A stretch of 64,000 nucleotides of DNA from Sycobia sp. Sy_11 (GCA_018907035.1 JACCIC010000053.1:427501-491500), one strand, 5' to 3'. Positions 12,439 to 26,000 are shown, counted from the first letter of the stretch. The notes: generated from the letters alone by a model not told the origin. Numbers and translations: made by a program.

Positions 12439-15400
12439 AAGTTTTTGGCAAATTATTAACGACACTATAAATTGAACTCAAGCTGGATAAAAATACTAAC
12501 TAGACAATATGTTTCTTATTTATTCCGATCTTATATTTTCCTTATTAGTTTTTACAATTTATTTTGATGAAATATAAAAATTGCGTAAACAGTTACTTCA
12601 CTTTCATTGATAACATAAACTTTAGACTTGTTAAACGTAACATCAAATATTTTGTTATTCGTACTTGTGAAACTCCAACTACGGACTATATAACGTAGCG
12701 CCAAACAAACCATTATCAAAAATATCGTACTGTGCAAATTGAAATTTGATCGATATCGTCTGCACTTCTAGTAGAATCGAATATTTCTTCCGTACCAAAG
12801 CCTATATGACTATATAGATTATTGATCTATTGGCATTACAAAAATGTGATAAAAAATCTTTGTCTGAACACCAAGACAATATTATTACTATAGAAGTTGA
12901 TGCTTTCTTCTTTTTAGGTATATATATATATATCACATCGAGTATAAGCTACACGCATAAAAGTTTTAACGAAAAATACATATATCGATCAATACGTACT
13001 GATTTATTGCGAAAAGATCTCAAGTAACTCGAACCCAGTTTTACCATGCAATTCTTTGTTTATTATAAGAATAAAATAGAAAATTCACCTCCCCCCCCCA
13101 CCTTCTCTGTTTCAGCCGAGGAAGGCGCTGGTCGAGCAGCTGGCCCGCGTCCTGCCCGACGACCTGCTCCCGGACTCCGTGGCCCTGGTATCCCTGTCCG
13201 ATCCCGGCGGCGCGGTCCTCGCCGCTCGGCTCCAGGAGCGTAACCTGCGCGTCCTCACCACGGCCTCGCCAGCGGACGTACGGGCGACCTTCACCTGCCT
13301 CGTCGCCCGATTGCAGAAGTAGTGAGTATCTGCACGGAGTTATAGACGCGGGCGCGCGCGCGTGTGCGTGTATATATATATATATATATCCGGCTTTTCT
13401 CTCGATTTCTATACGAAGTGGAATCCGTCGTGCAGATAAAGCAGCGCGCGTGTGCCCACAAACACATAGTGTGTCTAGTGTACTATATATATATATATAA
13501 TTTTGTTGGCACACTTTTAAAACTCGAAGTTTCTTTATACACCTCTGGAACTTTGAGGGCTGCTGTCGACGTTTTAGTGCGTCTTTTTTTTTTATACGAT
13601 TGCACATTGATTAGTTTTCATTTTCTTTTGATAGAGTTCGAATTAAATAAGTTTGTGTAAGTGTGCTATTACTTGATTAAACGTTAAAAACTCCGTTACG
13701 TAGTTATATTCGCTCGTCGTTTGCGAGTTTAATTGGGGAAATAAAACATTAAAAATAAATAAATCACTTTGAATGGGAGATTCAATTAAAACTGCTCTTT
13801 AGCCGCAGTTTTTTTTTTTGTTGTTGCAGTCTTCTTGTTTTTCTAATTTGGAAAAACTCTATATTCGCTTCGGATTTACACGAGATTCAGGGGACTTGAT
13901 CGCTGTCCTCGGCTAATATAGGAAGGGGGAGAAATGTTTTCTCATGTGAAAATTAATATTTGTTCAAGTTAAAATCATTAGGAAACATTAGGCTTTCAAA
14001 TGAAAATTAGTAAATGTTTTATCAAATTAAATGATTAAAATACCCGGAATCCTATTAATCAGCGATCAGGTGTTCCGCTTCCTTAACTTTTTTAGCTTAT
14101 TAAAACTTTCTTTTTTTTTTCCTTCTTTTTATTATACAATCGAGGACAGTCATTAAGTTTCTTCAATTTCATGAGTACTTTGATACTTTTCCTCAAACTA
14201 GCATCAATTTGATGGTTTTATCTTAAAATTAAAACTCAGCTCGCTATGGAAATAAATTCTTCATTCGGTTTAGATTGCGCATATAGATGTACCGTATAAA
14301 TCTCTATAAAAAAAAAGCTGTAAATATAATACAATACTTTAGAATACGACGATAATTGCCTCTATTATAATTTGATTAATATTAATTAATTACGGTAAAT
14401 GCATTATATTGATTTGAATATAGTAATAATCTAACAGATACATTCGCGTCCTTTCGAAATTTGAATTTACGTTATACAAGTAAAAATGTGAAAGTATGAA
14501 ATTCGATCTGTCATTTAGTTTTAAACAAGAACGAAATTGATAAATTATTGATATTAAATCGATTGCAGCATCGTTAAAACTGACAATTTAGTCGACATGA
14601 AGTCATGACGGACAGAAAGGTGAAGTCCGAATAGTACGAAAAAAAAGAGAAAATTATTATTTATTCTATAATACGGGTTTTCAGCTAACATTATTGTAAA
14701 TTTGTTAAAATATAATAGATACATTAATTTATTACAAATATATATGTTTATATTCATTAAGTAAAATTAGTTATATTAATACTATCCACATTTATATAGA
14801 CTTTCACGTGTTCCTAATTATTAAAAGATAGCTGTAGTTAGTCCTGTTTTAGAAAATTATGGACAAAACAATCAGGTGCTAACGTTTAATAAATCAGATC
14901 GTTCTTATACAAAAATATGATAATAAATCATAACGTATATGCAAAATGAAAAATACTCTTATTTAGTCATGTTTTTATAAAAGGAGATTTCGTGTGGAAA
15001 TATTGTGTAAAAATAGGACAATGCTCAAGTTATATGTGTCAATAATTACTTATAATTTATATTTATACAATAACAATACATCAAATAAATTTAATTCCTT
15101 TAAACTTGAAATTTAGAACGAGTCTAAAGTTATAAACCCATTTTGGTTTCAAAATATTATTTTGTGCATTAACTTTCTATCTGTAAAAAGATTAATTGCA
15201 AAAAAAAGAACTTTTTATATACACCTCGTATTTCATCGAATTTTTTGGAACATTATAAAAAATTATTTCGAATATCTGGCAAATCCCCTGTTTATAAGAA
15301 TGATGTGCGACTTTTCAAACGTTGTCACATAAATTTTTGCATAATTATCTTAAGTATAGGAATAACTGGCAAGTAACTTTTTTTATTTTGTAACGAGAAT

Positions 15401-17182
15401 TTAAATGTGATCATACATAACGCGCGCATCTGTCTGATTATACGTTACGCATTAATTGTAAAGTGTTTCTACAACGAATGCCTGATCTAGTTTGCATAAT
15501 GTCGATAAGGAGCATAAAATTTGTGATGGAAAGTATGCAAATTACTGCATACGTGCAGTGTAGAATCAAATGCAGATGAAAGTTAAATAGGTCCTACCAT
15601 ATTATCCATTATGCTCCGTGCGAAATTTATTCAATTCAATAAAGTTCTTTTATTTCTTGTTTTTTTGTTTTTATTGTTTAAAGTTCACGATTTCAACTTT
15701 TCGATCGAACATGACGACCTTTTTTTCCTTCGACAGAGCAAAATAAGGAAAGGGAAAGAAAGCGCGTATGGAATTTAATATTTAATTAGATTTCTAATGA
15801 TTCCAATGAATTATTTGTACTTCAGCAAATATATTGATATAAAGTTATACAGTATGGAAGCAGTTATGAAAATACAATTAATTTAAATTATTTATTTAAT
15901 TATTTATTTATATATATGACAGAAATGAAATTCAAATCCATTATAAAACCTGTACGAAATTAATTTAATTATCCACATAGACAATTTATGTAAGACCTGT
16001 ATTTCTCGTTATGATGTATGTTAACGATGAAAAGAAAAAAATGAAAAATGAAAAATGAAAAAAAAAAAACATCCACTAACTTTTCTGCCACGCCGCTTTA
16101 TCCGCAGCTGTAACAGCTGCGCCAAGCCACCGACGCCGATCAAGGTGGTGGTGGCCGGGGGCGACGGCTTCGTCAACACGGTCCTGCGCCACTACGTCGA
16201 TCTCCTCGGCTTCAGGCCGCCCGACTGGCAGGGCTACCTGCGCTTCCACGTCGTGCCCCTCGGCGCCAACAGCCTCGCCAGGTATCTCGGCTCGATAGAC
16301 CCGCGCTACTCGATGCTGTTCGGCGAGGAGTGGCGCGACCTGATCGAGCGCGAGGGCAATCTCGCGAGCGAGAGCGTGGCCAGGGTGGCCGAGTACCTGG
16401 CGACCTCGGCGACGACGCTCCCGCTGCCGATAGCCGAGGCAATGGTCACGTACAGGTAAGCCGACGCGGGCGCCCCGTTTCGGGGATGGGCACGGATAGA
16501 TGCCGTTGAGGCGTGGACTCGATTGAAAATGCGACGGTATAGGTCCGATGCTAAATTTTAACGACTGTAACTGGATTGGCAAGCCATTTTTGCCGGTCCT
16601 AAAGTCTTTGTATAAAAGAAGGTAATTTTAGTTATAGAATGACAGTCGGTCTGTCCTTGTTTACTACTATTACTACTGTTAATAACTACTATTACTACGT
16701 CTACCATTACCACTGCCACTACTACCACTATCACTACTACTAATATTATCACTGCCACTACCACTACTATCATTATACCACCACTACCACTATCACTACC
16801 ACTTCCACTTCCACTACTACCACTTCACTACCACTATTATCACTAGCACTATCACTACCACTACCACTACCACTACTACTACCACTTCACTACGACTACT
16901 ACCACTAGCACTATCACTACCACTAGCACTACCACTACTACTACCACTTCACTACGACTACTACCACTATCACTTATCATTACCTCTACTGGGTCCTTAA
17001 TGCAACCGGTCAATTACTAATAATAATATATTGATTATCGTTTATTTTCATTATTTTTTTTTTTTTTTGAAACCTTTTTAATTCAGTTTTGATTTTATTT
17101 TCTAATAGTAGTTTTTAAAGTTCAGATTTTACGTGGGTGACTATAAACAAGGAGAATCATTAGATAATTATAATAATATTTG

Positions 17183-17231
<49 letters not shown>

Positions 17232-19016
17232 TTGATTGTTTTATAAAAACTGTAAAACCGATAAAAATGCTTGTTAATTTATTTTATAACAGTCGACACA
17301 AGTACAATTTTAACTTGTAACTAGATGATTAGCAGTAAGTAAAATACTTCACTGGACTGATACAGATAATAACAAAATTATTATTTGGGAGAAAAATCTG
17401 GCAGCAGATAACAAAATTAAATCCATTGTACACCGTGAAATATATCAAATATTTATCCTACGGAGTATTGCTTAAGAGGCTCGTGTTTTTACCATTTTTA
17501 GTACATCTAAAGATACACTGGATATACAATAGATAAGTCAGAAATATTCATCTGGCAAATGATATGCATCAAAACAAGATAAACAGATAAATACGTAAAG
17601 GATTAAAAAAGAACGCGAACTAGAACAGGAAGAGAAAAAGCAGTGCGATCCTTTTCCATTTTCATAATTATTCGCCCTCATAAAATTTTTCTGATTAAAT
17701 TATTGTTATAAGATTACGAAGGTCAAATAATTGATTTTGTTCACGCTTTCGCTAAGAGTTAAAAGTTTCTAAAATTATGTGTTTCTTAAAATTTTACTGG
17801 ATCGTAGCATTGTATATTTCGCAGATATCACTTAGAACGAAGTTGAGAAAGAAATTTTCCTTTATTTGCATATAAATCGTACTGGAAACTTTAAATCCGT
17901 TTTTCTCAGCATCGTTTCGAAGGCTCTCGTTCAGTAACGACTCCGTGACAAAATCGTTATCAAATTTTTTACCGCATCGCCGTTATTGTTAATGTACACG
18001 TCCCGTAATTTATTATCGGTTCGATTTTTTAATCCAGTGCGTTGTTATTATTTGTTTTGTTAATCGGCTGTCGACTGGTCTTTTTGCATATGAAACAAAG
18101 AAAAAATGCCCCGAGTTTGAAAATTTTTACTTAGTTTTTTGGTTTCGAAATTTTCAAAACGTTTGCATTTTTTGTCCTGCTTTGCGACAATGTAGTATAG
18201 GCGTAACTGTTCAAAAAACAAACCATTATAAGTATATAAACATATTGTATTTTAAATCATATCATTTTGTATTTTTTTCTTCTTCTGCATGAAAACATTA
18301 ACTTAACTTTAGTTATTATTAAAAATCTTCTTCTTATTATGACCGTCGATATTTGCTCTGACATCCCCTTAAGAACGAACTACTTTTTTAAAAATTCGTA
18401 CGATAAATAAATATGAAGAAAATTGAAATATATTTTAACAATTTTGGATTTACTTTCTTTCTATATATATATATATGTACAAACATAATATATTAATTCA
18501 ATTCCATGAAGCATTCATTCAAAATCAAACCCTTTCTGTTTAAAATTCCTTGTAGAATTTCTGAAAGAAATGCAATTGCATGAGATTACAAATGATCTTG
18601 TAACAATGATAAATTATTCAGGGCAGAATTTATACGAAAGATTGTTAACCTGTATCATTTTGAATTGCATTAAAAATTATTTATTTCTTTCGAACGCAAT
18701 ATCACCGATTGTAAATACAGACATTTTTTTCGCAAGCACAAAAGCTATTTATTCCATTAAAAAAAAAAAAAAAAAAAAAAACCTAAGTACCATCGGAAAG
18801 TTTTCGTAAATGAAAAAGACATTTATATTTATAACACAAGTACTTAAAAGCTTCGTCAAACAGAGCAATTTAATGGCCTTCTCTTATGAATAATGCATAT
18901 TCTTATAAAAAAGTACTAGTTAATCGATATATATATATATATATATATATAGAACTCGAGCTGAAATGCAAAAAAATTATTCAACATTCCTTTATCACGG
19001 AATGACTAAGCTTGGA

Positions 19017-19084
<68 letters not shown>

Positions 19085-22000
19085 TAATCGCTCTCCTCAC
19101 AAGAGCCTCTTTGATTCCTTTTCATTTAAATTTCTCATTTTCCGCCCCTCGCCCCGCCGGTACACATCGACAGGGAGACAGACGACAGCAGCCAGACGTT
19201 CGTGCCGTTCGTCAACGACGTGCGCGTCGGCTGCCACGAGAGCAGCGCCTCCGCCTCGGTCGACCTCGACGAGGGCGGCGGCGTCGGAGCCGGTGGCGCC
19301 GCCCTCGGCGGAGGCTCGGCCGCGGCCAGCGCCTCGGGCTCGCCGCCCTCGCTGCCGACCCCGGCCGGGACCATGCCGCTGATGCAGGCCGCGTCGACGG
19401 GTGGCGGCGTCGGCGTCGGCGGCGTCGGCGGCGTCGGAGGAGGAGGCGGAGGAGGGGGCAGGCTCACGCCGCCGAGCAGCCCGAACGTCGGGCAGCCGGC
19501 GAGGGACGCGTGGGAGCCGGTCGAGCTGCAGCTCGACTACTGGGGCAAGCAGCCGGCGATGGGCGAGAAGGGCAAGAACTCGCTGAGGCAGGCGTTCCGG
19601 GTGCTGCACGTGCAGAGGCTCTCGCCGCCGGGCGAGCCGCCCGGCCAGTGCCTCTACATGAACTACACCACCAAGGAGAAGAAGCAGAAGAGTGAGTAGA
19701 TTTTTTTTTTTTAAGCAAATACGATGGGTACTTTGTGTGTGCGCGTGCGTGCGTGCGTGCGGGGGAGAGTGATAAAAAACTGTGGCATTGCGTATCGTAA
19801 CCCCGACGGTAATGTTTAAGTATCGAGTATTATGCAGCATGTTCCACTTTGAAACTTTTGGATAAATTATTTTAAAGTTTGAAAAGCATTGGCAAGGTAG
19901 TTTGAAGGTAAGGCTGCTGTTTTAACTGGAAACTCCTGTTTTTTTACACTGAATTCGAAAATATCACAAAATATTACGTCTAAATACCAAACTCAAATTT
20001 ATATCGAAATCGAAAAAGCCATTAAGATATTAGGATAATTAAATAAAATAATCTAACCATTGGATAAATATTATTCAAAAAGGCCTATGCTTAACGATCT
20101 AGATAAAATTATCCTTGAAAGCTAATTGAAAAGTTAAACGATGCCCCATTTTAACGATGTAAGTAAAAAAAGATCGTAAAATTATTATTATACGAGAAAA
20201 TTTTCTTTACAGAAACTGTACAAAACTTTTTGTCGTTTGACTTCGATTTGACCATGGTATTTGGACGTAAAATTTCTGGTCCCTTTCGAATTCTGAGTAA
20301 AAAATAGGGGTTTTCGTTAATAAAAAGATTGTGACCTTCAAATAAGGTAAAAAACGAAGTTCGCGGATAAAAATAATTTACTCAAAAAATGACCACTTTG
20401 TCGACGAACAAGTGAACGACTGAACGAGTTTTGCCTGAAGCATTTATCGTTTCATATCACTGATGTGAAAAAAATTCATTTTCATTGAAATGAAAAAAAA
20501 TGACCTGTAAATTAAAGATGGGACACTCTCTATCTGTTACCATATTCGATGCAAAAATTTCTTGAAGATTGCTAAAATACTTGAATTTTTGTCCTGGGTA
20601 TGGGTACTCCTTCCCCTTATCGAGAGTATGTCCATCGATAAGAAACGGTTCTTTTGTGTACTTGGACCGACAGAAAGCTAGTCTTCAGATCTGTTTTGTT
20701 AAACAGGGTAGAACGTCGCTTGAATTTAAATTGTTTAAACAATTAGGAATCAGTTAATATTTTATACCAAATAAAATAAATTTTTCTGAAAATATAGGCG
20801 ACCATAAACAAAAACCTTCTAGTATTCATTGTTCAGTAATGCATCTTAAAGGCATACGGTTGTTCAAAATAATGTGTTCTGTTTGAACCGTAATCAATAA
20901 TTTTGAATGATTACAGACCCAACATGTTTTTAGATAAACAATGATCTCAATAAACATTGGACCCTTATGCACATTGTATTCCTTTGATATTTTTATCATT
21001 GTGCTTTTGGTTTAAAAATTTTTAAAAAGCTTATTTAAGGTTCGAACAGAAAATATCATTCTGAATTTTTCCAAAATATTAGTTAATTATGATTTTACAA
21101 GTAGTCAATGTTGCTAAGAAACTTCAAAATTTGAACTTAAAAAAATCATAACTTTTCATTATGCATTTTCAGATTTTTTTGTTTAAAATTGTCTGTATTT
21201 TCAGAAATATATTTTCCTGATATAAAATATTGCCTGCCTAAGTAGATTTACAAATGGATATTCATTGCCGGTGAATCTAGTTCACCTTTCTGAAAAAATT
21301 CAATGAAAGGAAAAAAGAACTTAATTCTGAAGATTTATAAAAGAACATTTATCATGTATTAAAAATCTCAGAAGGATAATTATATAATACTTTAGTTGAG
21401 TGAATACGAAAATTCGTTTAAAAAGAATAAAAATTGAAAAAGGGTCTGCTGACAGTTTTCGCGGAGAACCCTTCAGATTTTCTTTAAATACTTATCGTAG
21501 CCGTTCAAAAAGTATTCGGGAACTAAATTAAAAAAAATCACATGTTTAAAGAATGTCGTGAAACATGTGGATACAAAAAAAGAGTAGTATAGCTTTTTCC
21601 ATTAGTACCAAGAGGAACGTATTTTTCGTCCAAAGTAAAATACACACACACACAGAGGAATGACGACGTATATTAATAACAGACTCGCGCAAACATTAGG
21701 CACATATTAGGCACAAACACAAAACTACGAGAATTCAGATACGAAATTTCACAAGCAAATCGAGGGACTTTTATTATTCACGTTTGAGTAAGAACTATAA
21801 TTTCCATTGGAATCCTTTTCAATTGTTTTTTAAACCGAAAAAAAAAACAATTTTTTGATATCAAATATTATAAATTTTACTTGTTTTGTACCAAATAAAT
21901 CATTTGCTTAAATTAAGAAAATATATTCGCTAGATTTTGGACGACGTAGTTTGATTTCAGTGGGTGGATTCTTCTTGCATCAAGTAAATAGTTCTTTCAT

Positions 22001-23008
22001 TTAAGAAGATACTTTCCCAATTTAATAAAATAATTTACTTTATACAAAATAAGCAAATATTTACTTGATAACAGGTTTTTTTCAGTGTAGGATTTAACGT
22101 ACTTATGTATATCTATTCAAATTGATCGACAATATTCTAAATTACTGAAGTAATTTTTGTTTCAGTTAGAAATTATAATTTCGTCACCAAATAAAATCTT
22201 TTTAACTAACAAGATTTACATTCAAAGATTAATTTAACAATGAAAAAATTATTTTTGCGAATCTTGATCGTATATAAATAGAAACGAAGAGTCAGGCGTT
22301 AATTTAAATTGTTTGTTTTTTTTCAGTAATGAGGCTCGGTAAGAAGAAAGAAAAGGAGAAGGAAAATGAGCCAAAGAGCCAACAAGTCGACGGTGTGACT
22401 CGACTAATATGCTCGGCAAAGACTCACAACATTCCATTGAGAGGTAAATATATGCCGGATATTAATTGGAATTTTATTCGTTCGCGAGTGTAATTCCTCA
22501 TTATAAGGCGGGACGCGTAGCCAAGATTGAAATATCATAATTGCGTTTAATGTTTAATTTTCCTAGTTTCGACAATAATTACACGACAATAACAGTATAA
22601 ATGGATGTATACATATATACATACTAAATTACCAAAGTCACTGATAAATTTTATAATGTTGATGGTCTATTTTGAACTGCACGCTTATAAAATGTTCTAA
22701 AACTATTATACATTTTTTCTTCGATTTTTTACAGTCTACCATCAAATTACTAGGTTTATCATACTACTATTATAATTTTTGTAGATATATTTTTTCCTGT
22801 TTATATATATATATAATGTATGTTTTGATTTGGGCAAAAAATAAGAATAAAAATAAAAAATACGCTTGCAGTGAGCATAGACGGCACCGAGTGGTACGGG
22901 GTCAAGTTCTTCCAACTGTCGGCCCAGTGGCAGACGCACATCAAAACCTTCCCGGTGGCGATGCTGGCCTACAACAACACTCAGCAGTCGCCCAACAATT
23001 ATTCGTGA
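8822..23008 (+). CDS. PACS: PACS (phosphofurin acidic cluster sorting protein), 3' part of gene, six exons
   Basis: CDS exons are 8822-9213, 13116-13321, 16108-16455, 19174-19691, 22327-22443 and 22872-23008. All junctions are GT/AG and the phases agree, giving about 572 residues ending in TGA at 23006-23008. From the second exon onward the protein follows the conserved C-terminal PACS domain. It shows the [13 protein letters not shown] strand, the YCNSCAKP and [14 protein letters not shown] segment, [37 protein letters not shown], the [10 protein letters not shown] block and the final [16 protein letters not shown] segment. PACS proteins are cytosolic connectors that bind acidic-cluster cargo such as furin and link it to adaptor and coat proteins. 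They act in trans-Golgi, endosome and ER-mitochondria traffic. The furin-binding N-terminal region is absent from the recognised exons and probably lies upstream. The family assignment is firm; single versus multiple isoforms is unknown. Confidence 0.93.
10676..10731. repeat. (TA)n microsatellite
   Basis: About 56 bp of uninterrupted TA. Confidence 0.95.
11267..11443 (-). CDS. Unrecognised 58-codon antisense open frame in a PACS intron
   Basis: On the minus strand an ATG at 11443 opens 58 codons to TAA at 11267, and the frame stays open upstream to about 11510. The composition is protein-like ([14 protein letters not shown], then WEAKAELQM and SNRDISSG), and the GC content is far above that of the surrounding intron. 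I do not recognise a family and see no clear intron signals. It may be a nested exon, a conserved non-coding block, or a piece of an old repeat. Function unknown. Confidence 0.25.
   Translation of the reverse strand: MNGAAEKYELPFSSKMGPNGRGSAIWEAKAELQMTAEHGNLGSNRDISSGNRYIDETL
12133..12184. repeat. (TA)n microsatellite
   Basis: Uninterrupted TA array. Confidence 0.95.
12391..12436. repeat. (TA)n microsatellite
   Basis: Uninterrupted TA array, about 210 bp after the previous one. Confidence 0.95.
13116..13321 (+). CDS. PACS: PACS exon: start of conserved C-terminal domain
   Basis: A C-rich polypyrimidine tract ends in TTTCAG at 13115, and the exon ends TA|GTGAGT at 13321. It encodes [15 protein letters not shown] through VARLQK and the first two bases of a Tyr codon. 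This aligns with the human PACS1 segment that begins KVVYDQLNQIL and ends in the LTRIQRY segment. Confidence 0.92.
13322..16107 (+). other. PACS intron
   Basis: AT-rich with short TA arrays just after the donor. No coding or structural feature was recognised. Confidence 0.85.
16108..16455 (+). CDS. PACS: PACS exon: conserved domain core
   Basis: The acceptor TTTATCCGCAG precedes C-TGT, which completes Tyr and gives YCNSCAK; the donor is AG|GTAAGC. It encodes [11 protein letters not shown], a DWQGYLRF segment, a [14 protein letters not shown] segment and [11 protein letters not shown]. These are among the best conserved blocks of the PACS C-terminal domain. Very GC-rich. Confidence 0.94.
16663..16982. 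repeat. Degenerate (ACY)n / CACTAC minisatellite with higher-order structure
   Basis: About 320 bp made of CACTAC, CACTAT and CACTTC-type hexamers. In the right half a longer unit of about 60-70 bases, containing ACTACTACCACTTCACTACG, occurs at least twice nearly unchanged, so a higher-order repeat overlies the hexamers. Confidence 0.85.
17185..17227. repeat. (TA)n microsatellite
   Basis: Uninterrupted TA array. Confidence 0.95.
19019..19081. repeat. (TA)n microsatellite next to a PACS acceptor
   Basis: About 63 bp of TA, ending about 92 bp upstream of the acceptor of the 19174 exon. Confidence 0.95.
19174..19691 (+). CDS. PACS: PACS exon with glycine-rich insert
   Basis: The acceptor CATCGACAG is followed by G-GAG and the donor is A|GTGAGT. 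It encodes [19 protein letters not shown], then a long low-complexity insert rich in Gly, Ala, Ser and Pro (including runs of VGG and GGG), then LTPPSSPN, and the conserved [10 protein letters not shown] and [15 protein letters not shown] segments up to YTTKEKKQK. The low-complexity insert occupies the place where human PACS1 has a Ser/Pro-rich loop. Confidence 0.92.
19692..22326 (+). other. PACS intron
   Basis: AT-rich, with no coding or repeat feature of note. It ends in a T-rich tract and TTTCAG at 22326. Confidence 0.85.
22327..22443 (+). CDS. PACS: PACS exon: lysine-rich loop and RLICSAK motif
   Basis: Encodes [13 protein letters not shown], then [15 protein letters not shown] and ends at THNIPLR with a split Val codon. 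Human PACS1 has KSQVIEGISRLICSAK at the same place. This is the one AT-rich coding exon in the recognised part of the gene. Confidence 0.93.
22872..23008 (+). CDS. PACS: PACS terminal coding exon
   Basis: The acceptor CTTGCAG is followed by TG-AGC, giving [20 protein letters not shown], then [11 protein letters not shown] and a short Asn/Gln-rich tail ending at TGA. Human PACS1 has [20 protein letters not shown] before its stop. Confidence 0.94.
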
Positions 23009-26000
23009 ATCATTGGGCCCGTCTACGTCTATGTCTACGTCTGTGTCTACGTCTATTCTATCAACGTTGGATATATATATATATTCGAGGGGAAGAAGAA
23101 AGCATCATTATTCTATACGGGAGCGAGGAAGTCATAGATAACGATTACAGACCTATATATATATATAGAATATAAATAACGCATATAATGTAGTGTTTTT
23201 AATTTGAGAGCATACGGAGCGCTGCATGCATATATATTATATACATATACGCGCGCGAGGCCGATTCGCCACCATAGACTCACTAATCACACATTATCGT
23301 AGACGCATGTATGACAGGGTATATGGCGGACAACCCTTGACTTCTCGATATATAAAGTGGAAACAAAAGGAGCCGAACTCCGTAATAAGTGTGACAAGCA
23401 AAATTATTCTTTTTCGCGGATATGATATATTATATATATGCATATATATATAACGTCGAAATTTTGATGAAGCCATATACACAATTTATTGCTTTTTGGC
23501 AATTGTCGATCGGTGTCGTTCAAAACAGTGATACAAATGTTGTTGTTTTTTTTTTTTATTTTGCGCTGATTTACAATTGTATAGGGGATAAAGATTAAAA
23601 ATGGAATCTGTTAAGGAGACAATGAAGAGACGAGGAAAAATGTCAAATAAGCAATTCTGTACAGATTGAAGAGCAAGTTTTTGTAGTGAAAATCCTTTTT
23701 TACCGTATTACATTTTAACAAAAATATAGTCTAAGGTATTTCTTCGGATAAAGTAGGAAAAATTATTAATAAAATATTTAATCCAGAATGGCTTTGAAGC
23801 AAAGAAATTACAAATCATTCTAATGATAATAATATATATATATATAAAAAAAAAAGTAATACAGTAGTTAAATTTAATTAGATAATATTTTTAGTATGGT
23901 TTTTTAAAATTATTACAGAACCAGCTGCGCTTTCAAAGAATTAGGCTGCGTTTTGTTACGATAAGATTTATAATAATGTTTTATTTTATAATTTATTTAA
24001 ATATATATATATATGAATATATCTATTTGAAGCTTTACATATATTATATTACAATTAAGTTATATTGAGAAAAAAGCGAAAGTAATTCAGACACTCAAAC
24101 AGTAAGAGTTATGTTTGTGAGCAAAGAACGAAACTTACGAAAATTTTTTGTGATTTTAAAAACCCGAATACGTAAATGGAATTACTTGGTAAATATATAC
24201 TTATCCTTTTTATACTTGACTCTGTTAGTTACAGATATGTTTCTTTTTGAAACATGTTTGATTCCTTTAAAGGCAAAAAATTTTCTGAGTGACTTTTTTA
24301 AATATATTAAAAATAAAAAAAATGGAATTAAAGCAGAAAATGCTCGTCTGTAAATAGTACCTTCTATTTGCATATCGAAAACGATTGAATGTACAGGCAT
24401 TGTCGTTAAGTTATGTTCCTAAAAAGACACTGCGGCGCGCAGAATGAATAAGGAATCATTTGTGTGTATGTGTGCGTGTGTGCGTGTGCGTGAGTATGTA
24501 TATTATATATATTTCAATTTTAAATAATTAGAAAAAGAGATATTAGAGATGTGCAATATTAACAAATATTGTTTTTCAAAAGAAGCTCGATAAATTTCTT
24601 ATATCTGTAATAAAATAAAAAAATAATTTAACTGCGAAAATTGTTTTAAGTTATAAAGAAGTCTTTATTTTTTTATTCTTGTTACATGCACCAAGAGTTT
24701 CTTATAAAATTTTTTTATATATAAATCAAATATTCATAAATGTTGCAAAAATCGGCTGAGATTAAGATGCAACCTATTCATTATACCTATCTTTAATTTT
24801 TAACTTTGAGTTATCATTTTGTCATTAGTCATTTGTGCCCTCAGTCGCCAGTGTAAAGGCCAATTATTTATTCCGACGAAACTGTGAGACTTTACAGTAA
24901 ATTAGACTAAGATTTTAAATAACTTTTAAATGCTCTGTTGCTGCGAGCTATTTCTATTTGTTTTTTAAGTTTTAGTAAATATTTTTTCAATCATCGAATT
25001 TTCAAACAGATAAATACTAAGAACATGCGTCTTTTAAGCCATATTTGTACAGTGTGAAAAGTTTTTACGCCTGAGTATAAAGCGATTCTTTTTTTTTCTT
25101 GATAAATGTTTTAGTTATGAGTAAAAGAAAAAATATTAGTAAGTAATGTCATTAAGGACTGCCTAATGCCAAATTGACACAGAGTGTCTTCATATTTTTT
25201 AACAAAATTTTAGACGAAAGTTTCCATAGATCAGAATATGTTGTATTATAAGCAACGATTCTTGCCAAAAAGCTAATACGATTTTGCTATTAAAATCTTG
25301 ACTCATTTTTCGTGTTTCACTAGTCTCTATTTAATCTTAAAGAGTAATTAATCTATATTTTTCTCTTTTTCGTTTGTTTTGCACAAAATAATTGATACAT
25401 CACAGATTGATTAGTGATGAACTGAAATGGATTGTAAAACTAAATTTTTTGCAACTAATCTAATAGATAATATGTTTTTTAAACTAAGATATTTAGTTAT
25501 ATATAAGGCTGTCGCTTTGAACTGTGCTTCGCGAAAGACTGTTTTTTTATATTTTTTTTTCTTTGTAAAGATTGTTGATTTATCATGGTTATCTTTACTT
25601 ACCTATCATATATTGGCATAGTACTCTTCACAACTGTTATACGTCGATAAATGCAATCTTGTATTTCTAAGAGCAGATTTTTCTTTGTATTCAAAGTGAA
25701 AATTTTCATTAGAACGAATGATATAATAATAGTTTGTTCTGAAATTATGTTCAATTTTTACACTTCTATAAACATTAAAAATTAAAATATTATTTCTTCT
25801 AATATTATATTATAGAAATTTTTAAAAATAAAAAAAGAATAATTCAAAGTATATTTTTTATACATAAAATAAATCTGCTCAATTTCAATAGTCGTTCTTT
25901 CAAACATTTAGCACAATGCTTTGGAACGATGTAAAGCAATTACATGATTACACTGAACAGAAAGTTGCTCCTCTCAGTTGCACAAAATTGTCGAAATATA

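Larger units (their letters stand above)
9214..13115 (+). other. PACS intron with an unexplained GC-rich island
   Basis: Mostly AT-rich, with (TA)n arrays at 10676, 12133 and 12391. The exception is a GC-rich block at about 11270-11510 that is open on the minus strand (listed separately). Confidence 0.8.
16456..19173 (+). other. PACS intron with trinucleotide-type minisatellite
   Basis: The first 530 bases contain a long ACC/ACT-type tandem array (16663-16982). The rest is AT-rich with (TA)n at 17185 and 19019. No coding signal. Confidence 0.85.

Noticed and set aside
13041..13607. 188-codon minus-strand frame opposite the PACS exon at 13116
   Set aside because: Extends through TA microsatellite (TyrIle repeats) and intron; shadow.
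19097..19840. Minus-strand frames opposite the PACS exon at 19174-19691
   Set aside because: Low-complexity Pro/Thr or Arg-rich readings of the Gly/Ala-coding exon, crossing both splice sites.
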